A DNA stretch of 64,000 nucleotides, taken from contig JAVKDJ010000025.1 in the NCBI GenBank assembly GCA_040222275.1, forward strand, positions 1-64,000, written 5' to 3'. Origin of the DNA: CAXBNB01 sp040222275. GTDB lineage: Bacteria; Bacteroidota; Bacteroidia; Cytophagales; Cyclobacteriaceae. Shown one piece after another: positions 53,087 through 62,043 of this stretch; position 1 is the first letter of the stretch, and each line of letters starts with the position of its first letter. The position numbers and the translations under genes were made by a program. Below the pieces are notes generated by a model. The model was not told the origin of the DNA. It ran no database searches and worked only from the letters and a program-made list of their open reading frames with translations.

Positions 53087-53530
53087 ATGACAGCCCAACC
53101 CCAAAACCAGGTGTCCGTGCGTATAGGCGCTAACGGTTATACCACCAAAATAAAAGCCGGTAAACACGACCTCACTGCTGACGAACCAGAAAGTGTTGGG
53201 GGCAATGATCTCGGGCCTACCCCCTACGACTTGCTGCTTTCAAGCCTGGGTGCTTGCACTGCCATGACCATAAAAATGTATGCCTCCAGAAAAAAGTGGG
53301 ATTTGAAGGAAGTGTTTGTAGCACTTAGCCACTCAAAAGTATATGCAGAGGATTGCGATACTTGTGAAAGTTCGACATCCAAGATAGACAGGATCGAACG
53401 GGAGATTACCCTCTCGGGCAACCTGGATGCCAAACAGCGGGAAAGGCTTATGGACATAGCCAATAAGTGTCCCGTGCACAAAACACTGCAAAGTGAGATT
53501 GATGTAAATACAAGCCTGGTGGGAGAATAA
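53087..53530 (+). CDS. OsmC family protein
   Basis: This 147-residue protein is an OsmC/Ohr-type thiol peroxidase relative. It shows DLGPTPYDLLLSSLGACTAMTIKMYA with the first redox Cys and NKCPVHKTLQSEI with the second. An extra CDTC pair in the loop is unusual. It may reduce organic hydroperoxides. It lies between the AhpD-like gene and the convergent dnaN and is followed by a stem-loop at 53535-53557. Confidence 0.92.
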   Translation: MTAQPQNQVSVRIGANGYTTKIKAGKHDLTADEPESVGGNDLGPTPYDLLLSSLGACTAMTIKMYASRKKWDLKEVFVALSHSKVYAEDCDTCESSTSKIDRIEREITLSGNLDAKQRERLMDIANKCPVHKTLQSEIDVNTSLVGE

Positions 53531-53534
53531 AAAA

Positions 53535-53557
53535 GCGACGGGTGTTTGACCCATCGC
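53535..53557 (+). terminator. Stem-loop after the OsmC gene
   Basis: GCGACGGGT (53535-53543) pairs with ACCCATCGC (53549-53557) with one mismatch around a 5-nt loop. The T-content after the stem is low (CTTGTGTCTC), so it is a modest terminator candidate between the convergent OsmC and dnaN genes. Confidence 0.5.
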
Positions 53558-53719
53558 CTTGTGTCTCATGGACTCGTATTTTTAGAAACTCCCAGACAAC
53601 AAAAAAAGATTGTTCTGCGATGAGCAGGAAACGGCTTTTATTGGGAATCAGCTTTTAACTTCAGCCAAAAGCCCATAGCGAATCGCAAACAACGAAAAAA
53701 GTCTTTAAGCCTGGGCAGT

Positions 53720-54847
53720 TTATACAGTATAATTACTCAGCATCACCGGCATTACCAGCATCAACAGGTCTTCGTTTTCATCCTGCGCCACAGGCACAAT
53801 CAAACCGGCTTTGTTCGCTTCGGAAAACTTCATGGTCACCTCTTTGGAGTGGACATTTCCCAACAGTTCTATCAGGAACTTTCCGTTGAACCCAATTTCA
53901 ATGTCTTCACCGTCATGATCGCATGACAACCTTTCGTTGGCCTCATTGGAGAAATCAAGGTCTTCAGAGGATACCATCAATTCACTGCCGGTAATTTTCA
54001 AGCGCACCTGGTGGGTGGTCTTGTTGGCGTAAATAGCAATCCTTTTCAACGATCCCAGCAGTTCTGCCCTATCGATGGTCATGTCGTTCTCGTTTCCGGC
54101 AGGAATCACGTTTTCATAGTCAGGATAGCGCTCATCTATCAGCCGACAAACCATAAAAATATTCCCAAACTTGAAAAATGCATTGGATACGTTGAATTCT
54201 ACATTTACATTGGTGTTTTCAGCGGGCAAGGTAGATTTCAAAAGGGTAAGGGCTTTTCTCGGAACAATCATGGAGTTGTCACTGTCTGATGCTATATCTA
54301 CCCTTCTGTATCGAATAAGCCTGTGCCCGTCTGTGGCCACAAAAGTAGTGTTGGTATCGGTCAGGTTCATATATACCCCGGTCATGGCAGGCCTCAATTC
54401 ATCGTTGCTGGTAGCAAGGATGGTATTGTTAATGGCGTTGGCCAGTATATCGGAAGATATGTTTATGGAGTTGCCATCAGAAACGGTTGGCACTTTGGGA
54501 AAGTCCGTAGCATTTTCCCCCGACAATTTGTATCGTCCGTTATCAGAATTGATTTCTATACTATAGGTTTCTTCATCAATGCTGAAGGTTACAGGCTGCT
54601 CTGGCAGGTTGGTCAGGGTTTCCATCAATATTTTGGATGGAACAGCAATACTGCCGTTTTCTTTGGCCTCCACTTCCAGTTCGGTTACCATGGATGTTTG
54701 CAAATCCGATGCGGTCACTGTCAGGGTGCCATCGTTGATTTCAAACAAAAAGTTTTCCAGTATAGGAACAACGGGATTGGTAGTGATTACCCCATTGATG
54801 GCCGCAAGTTCTTTTTTGAGATAAGATGAAGAAACTATGAATTTCAT
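53720..54847 (-). CDS. dnaN: DNA polymerase III subunit beta (sliding clamp)
   Basis: This 375-residue protein has the three DnaN domains. It starts MKFIVSSSYLKKELAAINGVI and shows the typical FEINDGTLTVTASDLQTSM, ATDGHRLIRYRR and the C-terminal LMLVMPVMLSNY. It forms the ring that holds the polymerase on DNA. It is not next to dnaA here, which is common in Bacteroidota. It is a core gene and marks this part as stable chromosome. Confidence 0.97.
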   Translation of the reverse strand: MKFIVSSSYLKKELAAINGVITTNPVVPILENFLFEINDGTLTVTASDLQTSMVTELEVEAKENGSIAVPSKILMETLTNLPEQPVTFSIDEETYSIEINSDNGRYKLSGENATDFPKVPTVSDGNSINISSDILANAINNTILATSNDELRPAMTGVYMNLTDTNTTFVATDGHRLIRYRRVDIASDSDNSMIVPRKALTLLKSTLPAENTNVNVEFNVSNAFFKFGNIFMVCRLIDERYPDYENVIPAGNENDMTIDRAELLGSLKRIAIYANKTTHQVRLKITGSELMVSSEDLDFSNEANERLSCDHDGEDIEIGFNGKFLIELLGNVHSKEVTMKFSEANKAGLIVPVAQDENEDLLMLVMPVMLSNYTV

Positions 54848-54995
54848 TCTGCCGAATTATTTTAATTAAAATTATTAGATGAAAGGAGGGTCACTAGCGG
54901 GCTGATGACCTAATCCAGGATAATGATATATGCAGACAAAATGCCCCAAAAATATCATTGCGCAAAATAATGATGTTTTAGCGAAAAGACAATGG

Positions 54996-55928
54996 CTATT
55001 CTGATATGAATTGGTCTTTTTTGGATAAAAGCTTGTCCATTCTACTGCTGTCAATTACCATCATTTCACCTTTGCTGTCGGTGATCAGGTAGAAAGCTTC
55101 CCCATCCATTAGAGGATAAATGTTGAGGTCGGCATCCCTGTTCTGGTCAATATCACGAATCGACAGGTGGGCCAGGGGAGATTGACGCGCAAGGTCATCG
55201 TACTTCGGGTACTTGCCCTTTTCCAGGTAATCATTGACCTGAAAATACTGGTATTGCCCCAAATAGTCCATCAACGCCGTGGTGTCAAGTTTTGCGACAT
55301 TTTCTACGGTCAGGAATTTTTTGTCGAAATAGATGTTCAGTGTTTCTTGCTGATTGGCATAGTCGAGTTTCAGCGACTTCAGCGACCTCCATGTGCTGGA
55401 AAAAAGCAACCTGTCGCGCCATTGGTTTGGGGTGAGTTCGAATATGCCCGAGAGGTAATGGTTGTACCCGGGTATCTGCACCACATAGGCATCATTGTCC
55501 CTTAGATAAAAGGCCATTTTTTTAGAATTATCACCACCTGCGATAAACTCCGAAACGGATCCATCCTGAAAGGATACCGATACTTTGTATCCGGTTTGTT
55601 CCAGCGTGCTGACTATCTCGTCGCGGTTGAGCCTGGCAACCGGGCGTTGTACCTTCACCTGTGACAGGATAGACCGGAGCACCTGCACCATATTTGGGTC
55701 AGCCTTGTACTCGTCGTTCAGGCTCCAGCCGTTTTCATTTCTTTTCAATTCTACCTCGTGCCCGGGTGCTGATACACGCACTGAGGCTATGGCGGTAGTA
55801 TCCTCAACAGCAAACATGTCGGCATCAAATGAGGTGGATGGAGTATCCCTTTTGCCCAAAAAACTGATAAAGACGGACATTGCGATCAATACGATCAATA
55901 TGATGGACAACCTTGTGCTTTTCTTCAT
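54996..55928 (-). CDS. DUF4340 domain protein, single membrane anchor
   Basis: From the ATG at 55928 this protein has 310 residues. A membrane helix (LSIILIVLIAMSVFISFLG) is followed by an extracytoplasmic DUF4340 domain (VSAPGHEVELKRNENGWSLN, LPPxxF-like strands). In many Bacteroidota it lies near gliding or ABC-transport genes, but its role is not known to me. An ATG ten codons upstream is less likely. It is followed by dnaN and preceded by a lipoprotein gene in the same direction. Confidence 0.85.
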   Translation of the reverse strand: MKKSTRLSIILIVLIAMSVFISFLGKRDTPSTSFDADMFAVEDTTAIASVRVSAPGHEVELKRNENGWSLNDEYKADPNMVQVLRSILSQVKVQRPVARLNRDEIVSTLEQTGYKVSVSFQDGSVSEFIAGGDNSKKMAFYLRDNDAYVVQIPGYNHYLSGIFELTPNQWRDRLLFSSTWRSLKSLKLDYANQQETLNIYFDKKFLTVENVAKLDTTALMDYLGQYQYFQVNDYLEKGKYPKYDDLARQSPLAHLSIRDIDQNRDADLNIYPLMDGEAFYLITDSKGEMMVIDSSRMDKLLSKKDQFISE

Positions 55929-55997
55929 AGTTTTTTGGTGGTCAATTCTTGAGGGCAAATGTAATGGTTTCAGGAATGTTATGTCAAGGGCGATCGA

Positions 55998-56435
55998 CTA
56001 CTTCGAAGGCTTTCTTTTCTTCACGCGGCTCAGGTCATGGGATATGTAAGCCGTGGTGTCCGAAGTGGTGTAGAGGGTTATGCCCCCTTTTACCTTGTCA
56101 AAACCGGAATCCACCTGTGTTGGATAGTGGTAGGTATAGCTCACTTTGAGTGAATCATGGTCTTGTTTCCAGGACAGTTCCTGAAAATTAGAATACGAAA
56201 CGTCAGTCCTGCCTGCCTTGCGGTGGTAGTCCATCAGGTCATCGATGTTGTATGGCCAGATATTGCTGTAGATGTATTTGTAAGTGAGCAGGTCGTGCTG
56301 TAGCTGTCGGATTTCGACATTGCTTACTGGAATAAGGGCTTTGTCTGTAGCACTGATGTTGGTTGCTTTGCATCCGCTCCAAACCATAGCCCCTGTGAGC
56401 ATTATAATAAACCAACTCCTGCTGTCACGAATCAT
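55998..56435 (-). CDS. Small hypothetical lipoprotein
   Basis: From the ATG at 56435 it has 145 residues, starts MIRDSRSWFIIMLTGAMVWSGC and has a lipobox. The remainder is a short beta-rich domain with many Tyr and Asp residues (LLTYKYIYSNIWPYNIDDLMDYH). An upstream ATG at 56471 would overlap the PaaY-like gene by 35 bp; Met at 56435 lies directly after it. I do not recognise the family. Confidence 0.7.
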   Translation of the reverse strand: MIRDSRSWFIIMLTGAMVWSGCKATNISATDKALIPVSNVEIRQLQHDLLTYKYIYSNIWPYNIDDLMDYHRKAGRTDVSYSNFQELSWKQDHDSLKVSYTYHYPTQVDSGFDKVKGGITLYTTSDTTAYISHDLSRVKKRKPSK

Positions 56436-56436
56436 G

Positions 56437-57036
56437 CTACTGCTTTTTGGTTGTTTTTTTCCATGTTTCAAATATAGGCATTTGCTTTGGGCGGTCAGCT
56501 TCTTCTTCCTCTAACGGCTCACATTCCTTTAAAGTATCCAGGCATTGTTTTGGGAGTTTTTGATAAAGTTCTGTACCCTGGGTTTTCCATCGGATCATGT
56601 CATCCGATACTTCCTTTATAATCCTCGCGGGGTTGCCTGCTACCAGGCTTCTGTCCGGGATTTGCTCTTCTGCTTTTACAAATGCCAGTGCCCCTATGAT
56701 GCATTCCTTGCCAATAATGGCCTGGTCCATAATTACGGCATTCATACCTATGAGCGAATTGTAGCCAATGGTAGCGCCATGCACCACAGCACCATGTCCA
56801 ATATGTGCATTCTTGTGCAAGGTTACGGTGGTGCCGGGAAACATGTGTATGGTACAGTTTTCCTGTACATTGCAGCCGTCTTCTATTATGATTTTGCCCC
56901 AGTCGCCACGTACCGCTGCACCTGGCCCGATATATACGTCCTTACCTATAATGACATTGCCTGTTATGGTAGCCATTGGATGCACAAAGGCAGAAGGCGA
57001 TATTATGGGTTTAAAACCTTGAAATTCATAGATCAT
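56437..57036 (-). CDS. paaY: PaaY-like hexapeptide-repeat protein (gamma carbonic anhydrase family)
   Basis: This 199-residue protein starts MIYEFQGFKPIISPSAFVHP and has a left-handed beta-helix of hexapeptide repeats (VIIGKDVYIGPGAAVRGD, IHMFPGTTVTLHKNAHIGHG), with the three metal-binding His in IHM, HIGHG and the following loop. It matches PaaY and CaiE proteins. PaaY is a thioesterase that protects the cell from a dead-end CoA intermediate in phenylacetate degradation. It is separated from the paa genes by a YdeI-like gene and a divergent Gre-like gene, but stays in the same neighbourhood. Confidence 0.85.
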   Translation of the reverse strand: MIYEFQGFKPIISPSAFVHPMATITGNVIIGKDVYIGPGAAVRGDWGKIIIEDGCNVQENCTIHMFPGTTVTLHKNAHIGHGAVVHGATIGYNSLIGMNAVIMDQAIIGKECIIGALAFVKAEEQIPDRSLVAGNPARIIKEVSDDMIRWKTQGTELYQKLPKQCLDTLKECEPLEEEEADRPKQMPIFETWKKTTKKQ

Positions 57037-57048
57037 GGATATGTGGTT

Positions 57049-57654
57049 CTATTTGTATTTCCAATTTTTATCCTTGCCCTCCTCAATCCATTCGAGCGCC
57101 TGGTTTATCCTTCTGTCGCGGGTAGTTTCCTGTTTGGCATTGTTTATCCACTCGGCATATTCTTTTTTGTAGGAGTTTGGGAATTTATCGAAATTTTCGA
57201 ACGCTTTTTTATTGCTTTTGAGTGCCTGTAATAGTGAGCTTGGTATGGAGGTTTCTTTTTTTGGAATAATGGGGTTCATTTCTTTTTCATTGAAATGGAC
57301 ACATTGTTGAACATAGTCACGCATGGCATTTTCGTTGATTTCCCCTAGAGCCCTTATTTTGAGTATGCGGTTCGACTTTTCTGCAGCTCCCTCGTGCTCC
57401 AGCAGGTTGAAGCGGTCTTTGATCAAAGCCCCCTTATAAAAATTGACACCAACATGTTCCTGGAATGCGGCCGTCCAGCAGAACACCCCTTTAAAAGCAA
57501 AGTTTGGGGCACCCCACTTCCAGTCTTCCACTATTCTGTCATCGCAGCTGTTGATCATTCTTCTCAGTTCTTCTAGGATGGGCTTTGCAAACTCAGAGGA
57601 TTTTGAGATATAAGTATTGATTAATTCCCCGGCTTGTGGATTCACTTTGCCCAT
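57049..57654 (-). CDS. YdeI/OmpD-associated family protein
   Basis: This 201-residue protein has a DUF1801-like N-terminal half (EELRRMINSCDDRIVEDWKWGAPNFAFKGVFCW) and a C-terminal YdeI domain with the phrase IPSSLLQALKSNKKAFENFDKFPNSYKKEYAEWI. It ends in an Arg/Lys-rich helix. The function of YdeI proteins in Bacteroidota is not well established. It starts 12 bp before and in the same direction as the PaaY-like gene and is divergent from the Gre-like gene. Confidence 0.88.
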   Translation of the reverse strand: MGKVNPQAGELINTYISKSSEFAKPILEELRRMINSCDDRIVEDWKWGAPNFAFKGVFCWTAAFQEHVGVNFYKGALIKDRFNLLEHEGAAEKSNRILKIRALGEINENAMRDYVQQCVHFNEKEMNPIIPKKETSIPSSLLQALKSNKKAFENFDKFPNSYKKEYAEWINNAKQETTRDRRINQALEWIEEGKDKNWKYK

Positions 57655-57737
57655 AAGATAAATGTTTTAATTTTTGATTTTTTCACCAGTGTTTTGATCA
57701 ACTTTGTAAACATTAAATATCGTAATTCGAACCTGAA

Positions 57738-58187
57738 ATGTCAATCAAAGAACAAGTCTATAACAAATGTATGGAATTGGTTGGCCAAAAAATCGCTTTG
57801 GCCGAGCGTGCCATGAAGGAGGCCCAGGAATCGGCCAATGCCGAGGAGAAAAGCACCGCTGGCGACAAGCATGATACAGCGCGTGCCATGAGCCAAATTG
57901 AACGGGATATGTATGCCAAGCAGTTGTCTGAAGCTGTTCATTTAAAAAATATATTGAGCGGCATCCAAATTTCTACCCCATTCAGGACGGTGCAGTCGGG
58001 ATCGATCGTGAACACTACGAATGGGAAGTTTTTCATTGCTGTTGCCCTGGGAAAGATCGATCTGGATGGCAAAATATTTTTTGTGATCTCACCCCTGTCT
58101 CCCCTGGGGCAGTTGTTGCTTGATAAAAAGTCAGGAAAAAAGGTAACATTCAACGGAAAGGAAATCTCTATTCTGGAAATTTTGTAG
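57738..58187 (+). CDS. GreA/GreB-like transcript-cleavage factor homologue
   Basis: This 149-residue protein has an N-terminal helical hairpin (residues about 1-75; two long helices with DKHDTARAMSQIERDMYAKQ at the turn) and a C-terminal beta-sheet domain (VNTTNGKFFIAVALGKI, ISPLSPLGQLLLDKKSGKKV) that resembles the Gre C-terminal domain. It is a Gre-like protein widespread in Bacteroidota. The acid residues at the hairpin tip could reach the RNA polymerase active site. It is the only plus-strand gene in this 10-kb part. Confidence 0.75.
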   Translation: MSIKEQVYNKCMELVGQKIALAERAMKEAQESANAEEKSTAGDKHDTARAMSQIERDMYAKQLSEAVHLKNILSGIQISTPFRTVQSGSIVNTTNGKFFIAVALGKIDLDGKIFFVISPLSPLGQLLLDKKSGKKVTFNGKEISILEIL

Positions 58188-58204
58188 CCTTATAAGCCCA
58201 AGGC

Positions 58205-58612
58205 TTACCATTCATCCCGGGTACGGTACACCGTCCCTTTGAAAAGCGCTACAACCGGCCCATCAACTTTGGAAACTACTACCCGGTAAATTCCAATTTT
58301 ATTGGTAAGGCTGTCTTCATCCGCGACTGCCAACACCTCATCGTCAGTCTTCAGGGGTACGGTATGTGAAATAGATGTTTCTATAGACAGGGATTTCCTG
58401 CCATGGCTGTTCGAGGCAAATGCCAGGGCACTATCAGCCAAAGAATAGGCTATACCACCATGTGCAATTCCAAATCCATTGACCATGTCTTTTCTTATGG
58501 TCATGGATAGCGTGCATTGGCCCTTCTCTACATGAAGTACTTTGACCCCCAGCCATTGGCTGAAGGCATCTTTCGACATCATGGTTTCTACAATTTGCTT
58601 TGGAGAGTCCAT
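58205..58612 (-). CDS. paaI: PaaI-type hotdog thioesterase
   Basis: This 135-residue protein has the hotdog thioesterase pattern: VNGFGIAHGGIAYSLADSALAFASNSHG contains the HGG loop and the active-site acidic residue, with LSIETSISHTVPLK following. PaaI hydrolyses ring-hydroxylated phenylacetyl-CoA that would otherwise trap CoA. It lies in the paa gene series, separated from paaH by a metallophosphoesterase gene. Confidence 0.9.
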   Translation of the reverse strand: MDSPKQIVETMMSKDAFSQWLGVKVLHVEKGQCTLSMTIRKDMVNGFGIAHGGIAYSLADSALAFASNSHGRKSLSIETSISHTVPLKTDDEVLAVADEDSLTNKIGIYRVVVSKVDGPVVALFKGTVYRTRDEW

Positions 58613-58629
58613 CAGGTTTATTCTTTAGC

Positions 58630-59457
58630 TTAGGGTGTCCTGTTAAAAACAAAAGGATCATCTAAATTGGCATCAATAATTACCTTGAGAATGTTGGCAC
58701 CAGCATCTACCTGTATCCTTCTGATGTTTTGCTCCTTCCAGGGCCGGTCATCTATCCAGACATGGCCATCGCCCTGTAGGTACAATATGGGCTTCTTGTA
58801 TCTATTGGCCAGACTAAGAAACTCATCAACAAATACTTCGAATTTTTCGGGATGGTTGTTCATATTGGCATGGCCGAAAATCACCACGGCCTTCGGGCTA
58901 TTTTCATCTACATGTTGGCCCAGCCATTCCGCATTCGACGCTAGCCGTTGGTTCCATTCATCGGGATCGTGCACCCTTCCCCCTACGATGTTTAGCCCTA
59001 CAAACAATACATCATTTTGAACCCATGTGAAATTTTCTCCCTGACCCGCCTGATAGCTGGTTGGCCATTTTGGGTTCCACCTCTCATGAAAATGTAAAAA
59101 ATACTTTTTCCAAAAACCAAAAGCTTCCACAGGATCGTCACAGTCGTTGTATTCATTGTCGCCTGGAATGATGTACACAGGTTTGGAAAATTCCTTCAAT
59201 ATCCCTGAAACCCTTTTATATACTGCTTCATCGCAGGGCTTGCTTCCGGGTTTTATATCTCCTAAATGAACCACAAATAACGACTCTGATGTTTTGTTGT
59301 GTTCCTGAATATTCTGTTCCAATTGTTGGGCGACTTCTTCCGAGTAGGGCACGTCACCGATGGCCGAAAATGTGATGGTTTGATTTTTCTTAGTACAGGA
59401 AATTAAAGTTGCCAGAAGCAAATAGATTGGGAATATTCTGATAACAGAGGTGGTCAT
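58630..59457 (-). CDS. Calcineurin-like metallophosphoesterase lipoprotein
   Basis: This 275-residue protein has a lipobox (ATLISC) and metallophosphoesterase motifs: FSAIGDVPY, VVHLGDIKPG, IPGDNEYNDC, VVIFGHANMNNHP and LQGDGHVW. The metal ligands Asp, His, Asn and His are all present. It is a secreted phosphoesterase of unknown substrate. It sits between paaH and paaI in the same direction, with 17 bp to paaI, an unusual insertion in a paa cluster. Confidence 0.88.
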   Translation of the reverse strand: MTTSVIRIFPIYLLLATLISCTKKNQTITFSAIGDVPYSEEVAQQLEQNIQEHNKTSESLFVVHLGDIKPGSKPCDEAVYKRVSGILKEFSKPVYIIPGDNEYNDCDDPVEAFGFWKKYFLHFHERWNPKWPTSYQAGQGENFTWVQNDVLFVGLNIVGGRVHDPDEWNQRLASNAEWLGQHVDENSPKAVVIFGHANMNNHPEKFEVFVDEFLSLANRYKKPILYLQGDGHVWIDDRPWKEQNIRRIQVDAGANILKVIIDANLDDPFVFNRTP

Positions 59458-59515
59458 TTTGCCTTTGTGAGAGTAGTTTTTTAGAAAATACCAAGGTAAA
59501 TATAAGTTTTCCAGA

Positions 59516-60694
59516 TCAATAAAACTTCCTCCTGTCCTGGGCCATTTTTCTTAAAAGCGGACTGCACCTGTAGCGGTCTTCCCGGTATTCTTCGTATAGC
59601 AAATCCATGCGCTGTACACATTCCGGGATGCCGATTTCATCTGCCCAGGCCAAAAGTCCTTTTGGGTAGTTTACTCCTTTGGTCATGGCCAGGTCAATGT
59701 CTTCCTCGGAAGCTATACCCCAAAAATGGGCATCTGCGGCTTCATGGATCAACATGGCCACAATCCTGTCAACAATTTTTTGTCCCAAAACGGAATCTTC
59801 CATTGGCTTTGGTTTTGCCTGATGGTCTGAGTAATTGTAATATCCCATACCAGATTTCCTGCCAAAATACCCCGCATCAAAAATGGCCTTTTGTGTAAAT
59901 GATGGCTTGTACCGGGGATCGTAAAAAAAAGATTCGTAAACTGATCGGGTAACGGTATAGTTGATGTCATTACCGATGAAATCCATCAGTTCGAATGGCC
60001 CCATTCTGAACTTACCGATTTCGGTCATGGCCCAATCAATTGTGGCAAAAGCTTCGACTGTTCTGGGCAGTCCACCAAACCCTTCATCGTAAATCCTTAG
60101 TGCTTCCCCGTAATAAGGCCTTGCCACTCTATTGACGATGAAGCCGGGAGTGTCTTTTACTGATACAGGAACCTTGCCCCAGTCTTGCATTTCCTGTGTA
60201 CACTTTTTTTTTATTTCCTCATCGGTTTGTAGCGCAGATACCACCTCTACCAGGGGCATCAAAGGTGCCGGGTTGAAAAAATGCAACCCCAGCACACGGG
60301 ATGGGTGCCGGCAGGCTGCTGCCAGTGAGGTCACAGACAGGGAAGAGGTATTGGTGGCCAACACACAACTATCTGAAACCACATCCTCCAGATTGGCAAA
60401 GAGGGTTTTTTTTACCTCCAGATTTTCTACCACAGCTTCAATGATCAACTCCGAGGCAGAGATTTGTTGAAGCCTGGAAGTATAGTCGATGGACGATTGG
60501 AATTCTTTTGCCTCATCGGCAGATATTTTGTTTTTTTCAACCAATCTGGCCATAATTTTACCCAAAGACTGTTGGGCTTCCTGGCAGGCTGATTCGCTGG
60601 AGTCCAGTACAGTTACCTTACAGCCAGCCATGGCGGCAACCTGAGCTATTCCACGTCCCATCGCACCTGCTCCAATTATCCCTATTTTCTTCAT
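59516..60694 (-). CDS. paaH: 3-hydroxyacyl-CoA dehydrogenase PaaH
   Basis: This 392-residue enzyme has an NAD-binding Rossmann motif IGIIGAGAMGRGIAQVAAMAG, the catalytic His region LGLHFFNPAPLMPLVEVV, and KDTPGFIVNRVARPYYGEALRI. The C-terminal part repeats the dehydrogenase helical domain. It oxidises 3-hydroxyadipyl-CoA in phenylacetate degradation. It is 8 bp from the enoyl-CoA hydratase gene upstream. Confidence 0.93.
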   Translation of the reverse strand: MKKIGIIGAGAMGRGIAQVAAMAGCKVTVLDSSESACQEAQQSLGKIMARLVEKNKISADEAKEFQSSIDYTSRLQQISASELIIEAVVENLEVKKTLFANLEDVVSDSCVLATNTSSLSVTSLAAACRHPSRVLGLHFFNPAPLMPLVEVVSALQTDEEIKKKCTQEMQDWGKVPVSVKDTPGFIVNRVARPYYGEALRIYDEGFGGLPRTVEAFATIDWAMTEIGKFRMGPFELMDFIGNDINYTVTRSVYESFFYDPRYKPSFTQKAIFDAGYFGRKSGMGYYNYSDHQAKPKPMEDSVLGQKIVDRIVAMLIHEAADAHFWGIASEEDIDLAMTKGVNYPKGLLAWADEIGIPECVQRMDLLYEEYREDRYRCSPLLRKMAQDRRKFY

Positions 60695-60702
60695 AACATC
60701 GG

Positions 60703-61485
60703 TTAGCTACCTGTGAAATTTGGTTTCCTTTTTTCAATGAATGCCTGTACCCCTTCTTTATAATCGTTTGTTTTGCCGGCCTTGGCCTGCATTTTTTCTT
60801 CCATTGCCAACTGGGTAGTGAGGTTGTTGGTCATGTTTGTATTGAGCAGCTCCTTGGTGAGTGCCAAACCCCGGGTGGGCATATTGGCCAGTGTTTTTGC
60901 CAGTTCGAAGGAGGCATTAGGGAAAATTTCGTCCTCAAAAACCTTGTAAACCATTCCCATTTTTTCTGCATCTGTCGCTGATACTTTATCCCCCAGCATC
61001 ATCAAGGCGGAGGCTTTTTGAAAGCCAACCAATCTAGGAAGAAAGAAAGTGCCACCACTATCCGGGATCAGCCCTATTTTGCTGAAGGCCTGGATGAATG
61101 ATGCCGAAGCGGTTGCCACCACGATATCCCCTGAAAGGGCAATATTGGCCCCTGCACCTGCTGCTACACCGTTGACCGCACAAACCACTGGTTTTTCAAG
61201 GTTTCTGATGCGCTCTATAATGGGGTTGTAAAGATCTCCCACGATGTTTTCTATTTTGGCTCCTGGTTTGGTTATTTCTGCCAGGTCTTGGCCGGCACAA
61301 AAGGCTTTGCCCTCTCCGGAAATATACACTGCACGGATTTCCTTGTCCTCTTTGCACTGATCCAACAACTCCTGAAAACGAAGTGCCATTTCTTTGTTGA
61401 TAGAATTGAAAACTGTTGGGCGGTTTAGCTTTATGACCGCTACTTTTTCTTTCTTATTGAAAATAATACATTCACTCATTTGCAC
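60703..61485 (-). CDS. paaG: Enoyl-CoA hydratase/isomerase PaaG/PaaF type
   Basis: This 260-residue crotonase has the oxyanion-hole segments GEGKAFCAGQDL and AVNGVAAGAGANIAL, then FSKIGLIPDSGGTFFLPRLVG with the catalytic-loop acidic residue. The GLIPDSGGT and ending KRKPNFTG match PaaG, the ring-1,2-epoxyphenylacetyl-CoA isomerase. A PaaF (2,3-dehydroadipyl-CoA hydratase) role is less likely but not excluded. It is 48 bp after paaD and 8 bp before paaH. Confidence 0.88.
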   Translation of the reverse strand: MQMSECIIFNKKEKVAVIKLNRPTVFNSINKEMALRFQELLDQCKEDKEIRAVYISGEGKAFCAGQDLAEITKPGAKIENIVGDLYNPIIERIRNLEKPVVCAVNGVAAGAGANIALSGDIVVATASASFIQAFSKIGLIPDSGGTFFLPRLVGFQKASALMMLGDKVSATDAEKMGMVYKVFEDEIFPNASFELAKTLANMPTRGLALTKELLNTNMTNNLTTQLAMEEKMQAKAGKTNDYKEGVQAFIEKRKPNFTGS

Positions 61486-61533
61486 TTTGTTTAGAAGATC
61501 AAAAATTCTCTTTTGTTCTGAGTACTGATTTTG

Positions 61534-62043
61534 CTAAATACATTTAAAATAATCGAAAGGCTCCAGGCAATCCAGGCACTTATAAAGGGCCTTGCAGGCT
61601 GTTGAACCGAACTCACTCGTCATTTGGGTGTTTTGTGATTCACAGCGTGGGCACTTCACCACTACCTCCTCCAACATGATATTTTTCTTATCCCAAGACT
61701 CTTTCGAGGGTGGGGCAATTCCATAATCCTTCAGTGCCTTGCGGCCATTTTCGGTGATCCAGTCGGTAGTCCATGTGGGCGACAATACAGTTTTGATCGT
61801 AACCGGGCTAAAGCCCTGCCCCAACAAAAAATCTTCAATGTCTTTTGCAATAGTATTCATGGCGGGGCATCCTGAATAAGTAGGGGTAATGGTCACCCAG
61901 ATTTCCCCATCTCTGATTTCTATATGGCGCACTACCCCCATGTCCACAACAGACAGCACCGGTATTTCCGGGTCTTTGACCTGGTGTAGTAGCCTTAGAA
62001 TTTCGGCAGTATCGTCAGTAGTTTTTTTCATGTTATCTACCAT
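61534..62043 (-). CDS. paaD: Phenylacetyl-CoA epoxidase subunit PaaD
   Basis: This 169-residue protein has an N-terminal DUF59/MIP18 domain (LLHQVKDPEIPVLSVVDMGVVR, PTYSGCPAMNTIAKDI) and a C-terminal zinc-ribbon-like part with CPRCES and YKCLDCLEPFDYFKC. PaaD is thought to help mature the iron centre of the epoxidase. It overlaps paaC by 7 bp. The conserved Cys residues are intact. Confidence 0.94.
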   Translation of the reverse strand: MVDNMKKTTDDTAEILRLLHQVKDPEIPVLSVVDMGVVRHIEIRDGEIWVTITPTYSGCPAMNTIAKDIEDFLLGQGFSPVTIKTVLSPTWTTDWITENGRKALKDYGIAPPSKESWDKKNIMLEEVVVKCPRCESQNTQMTSEFGSTACKALYKCLDCLEPFDYFKCI

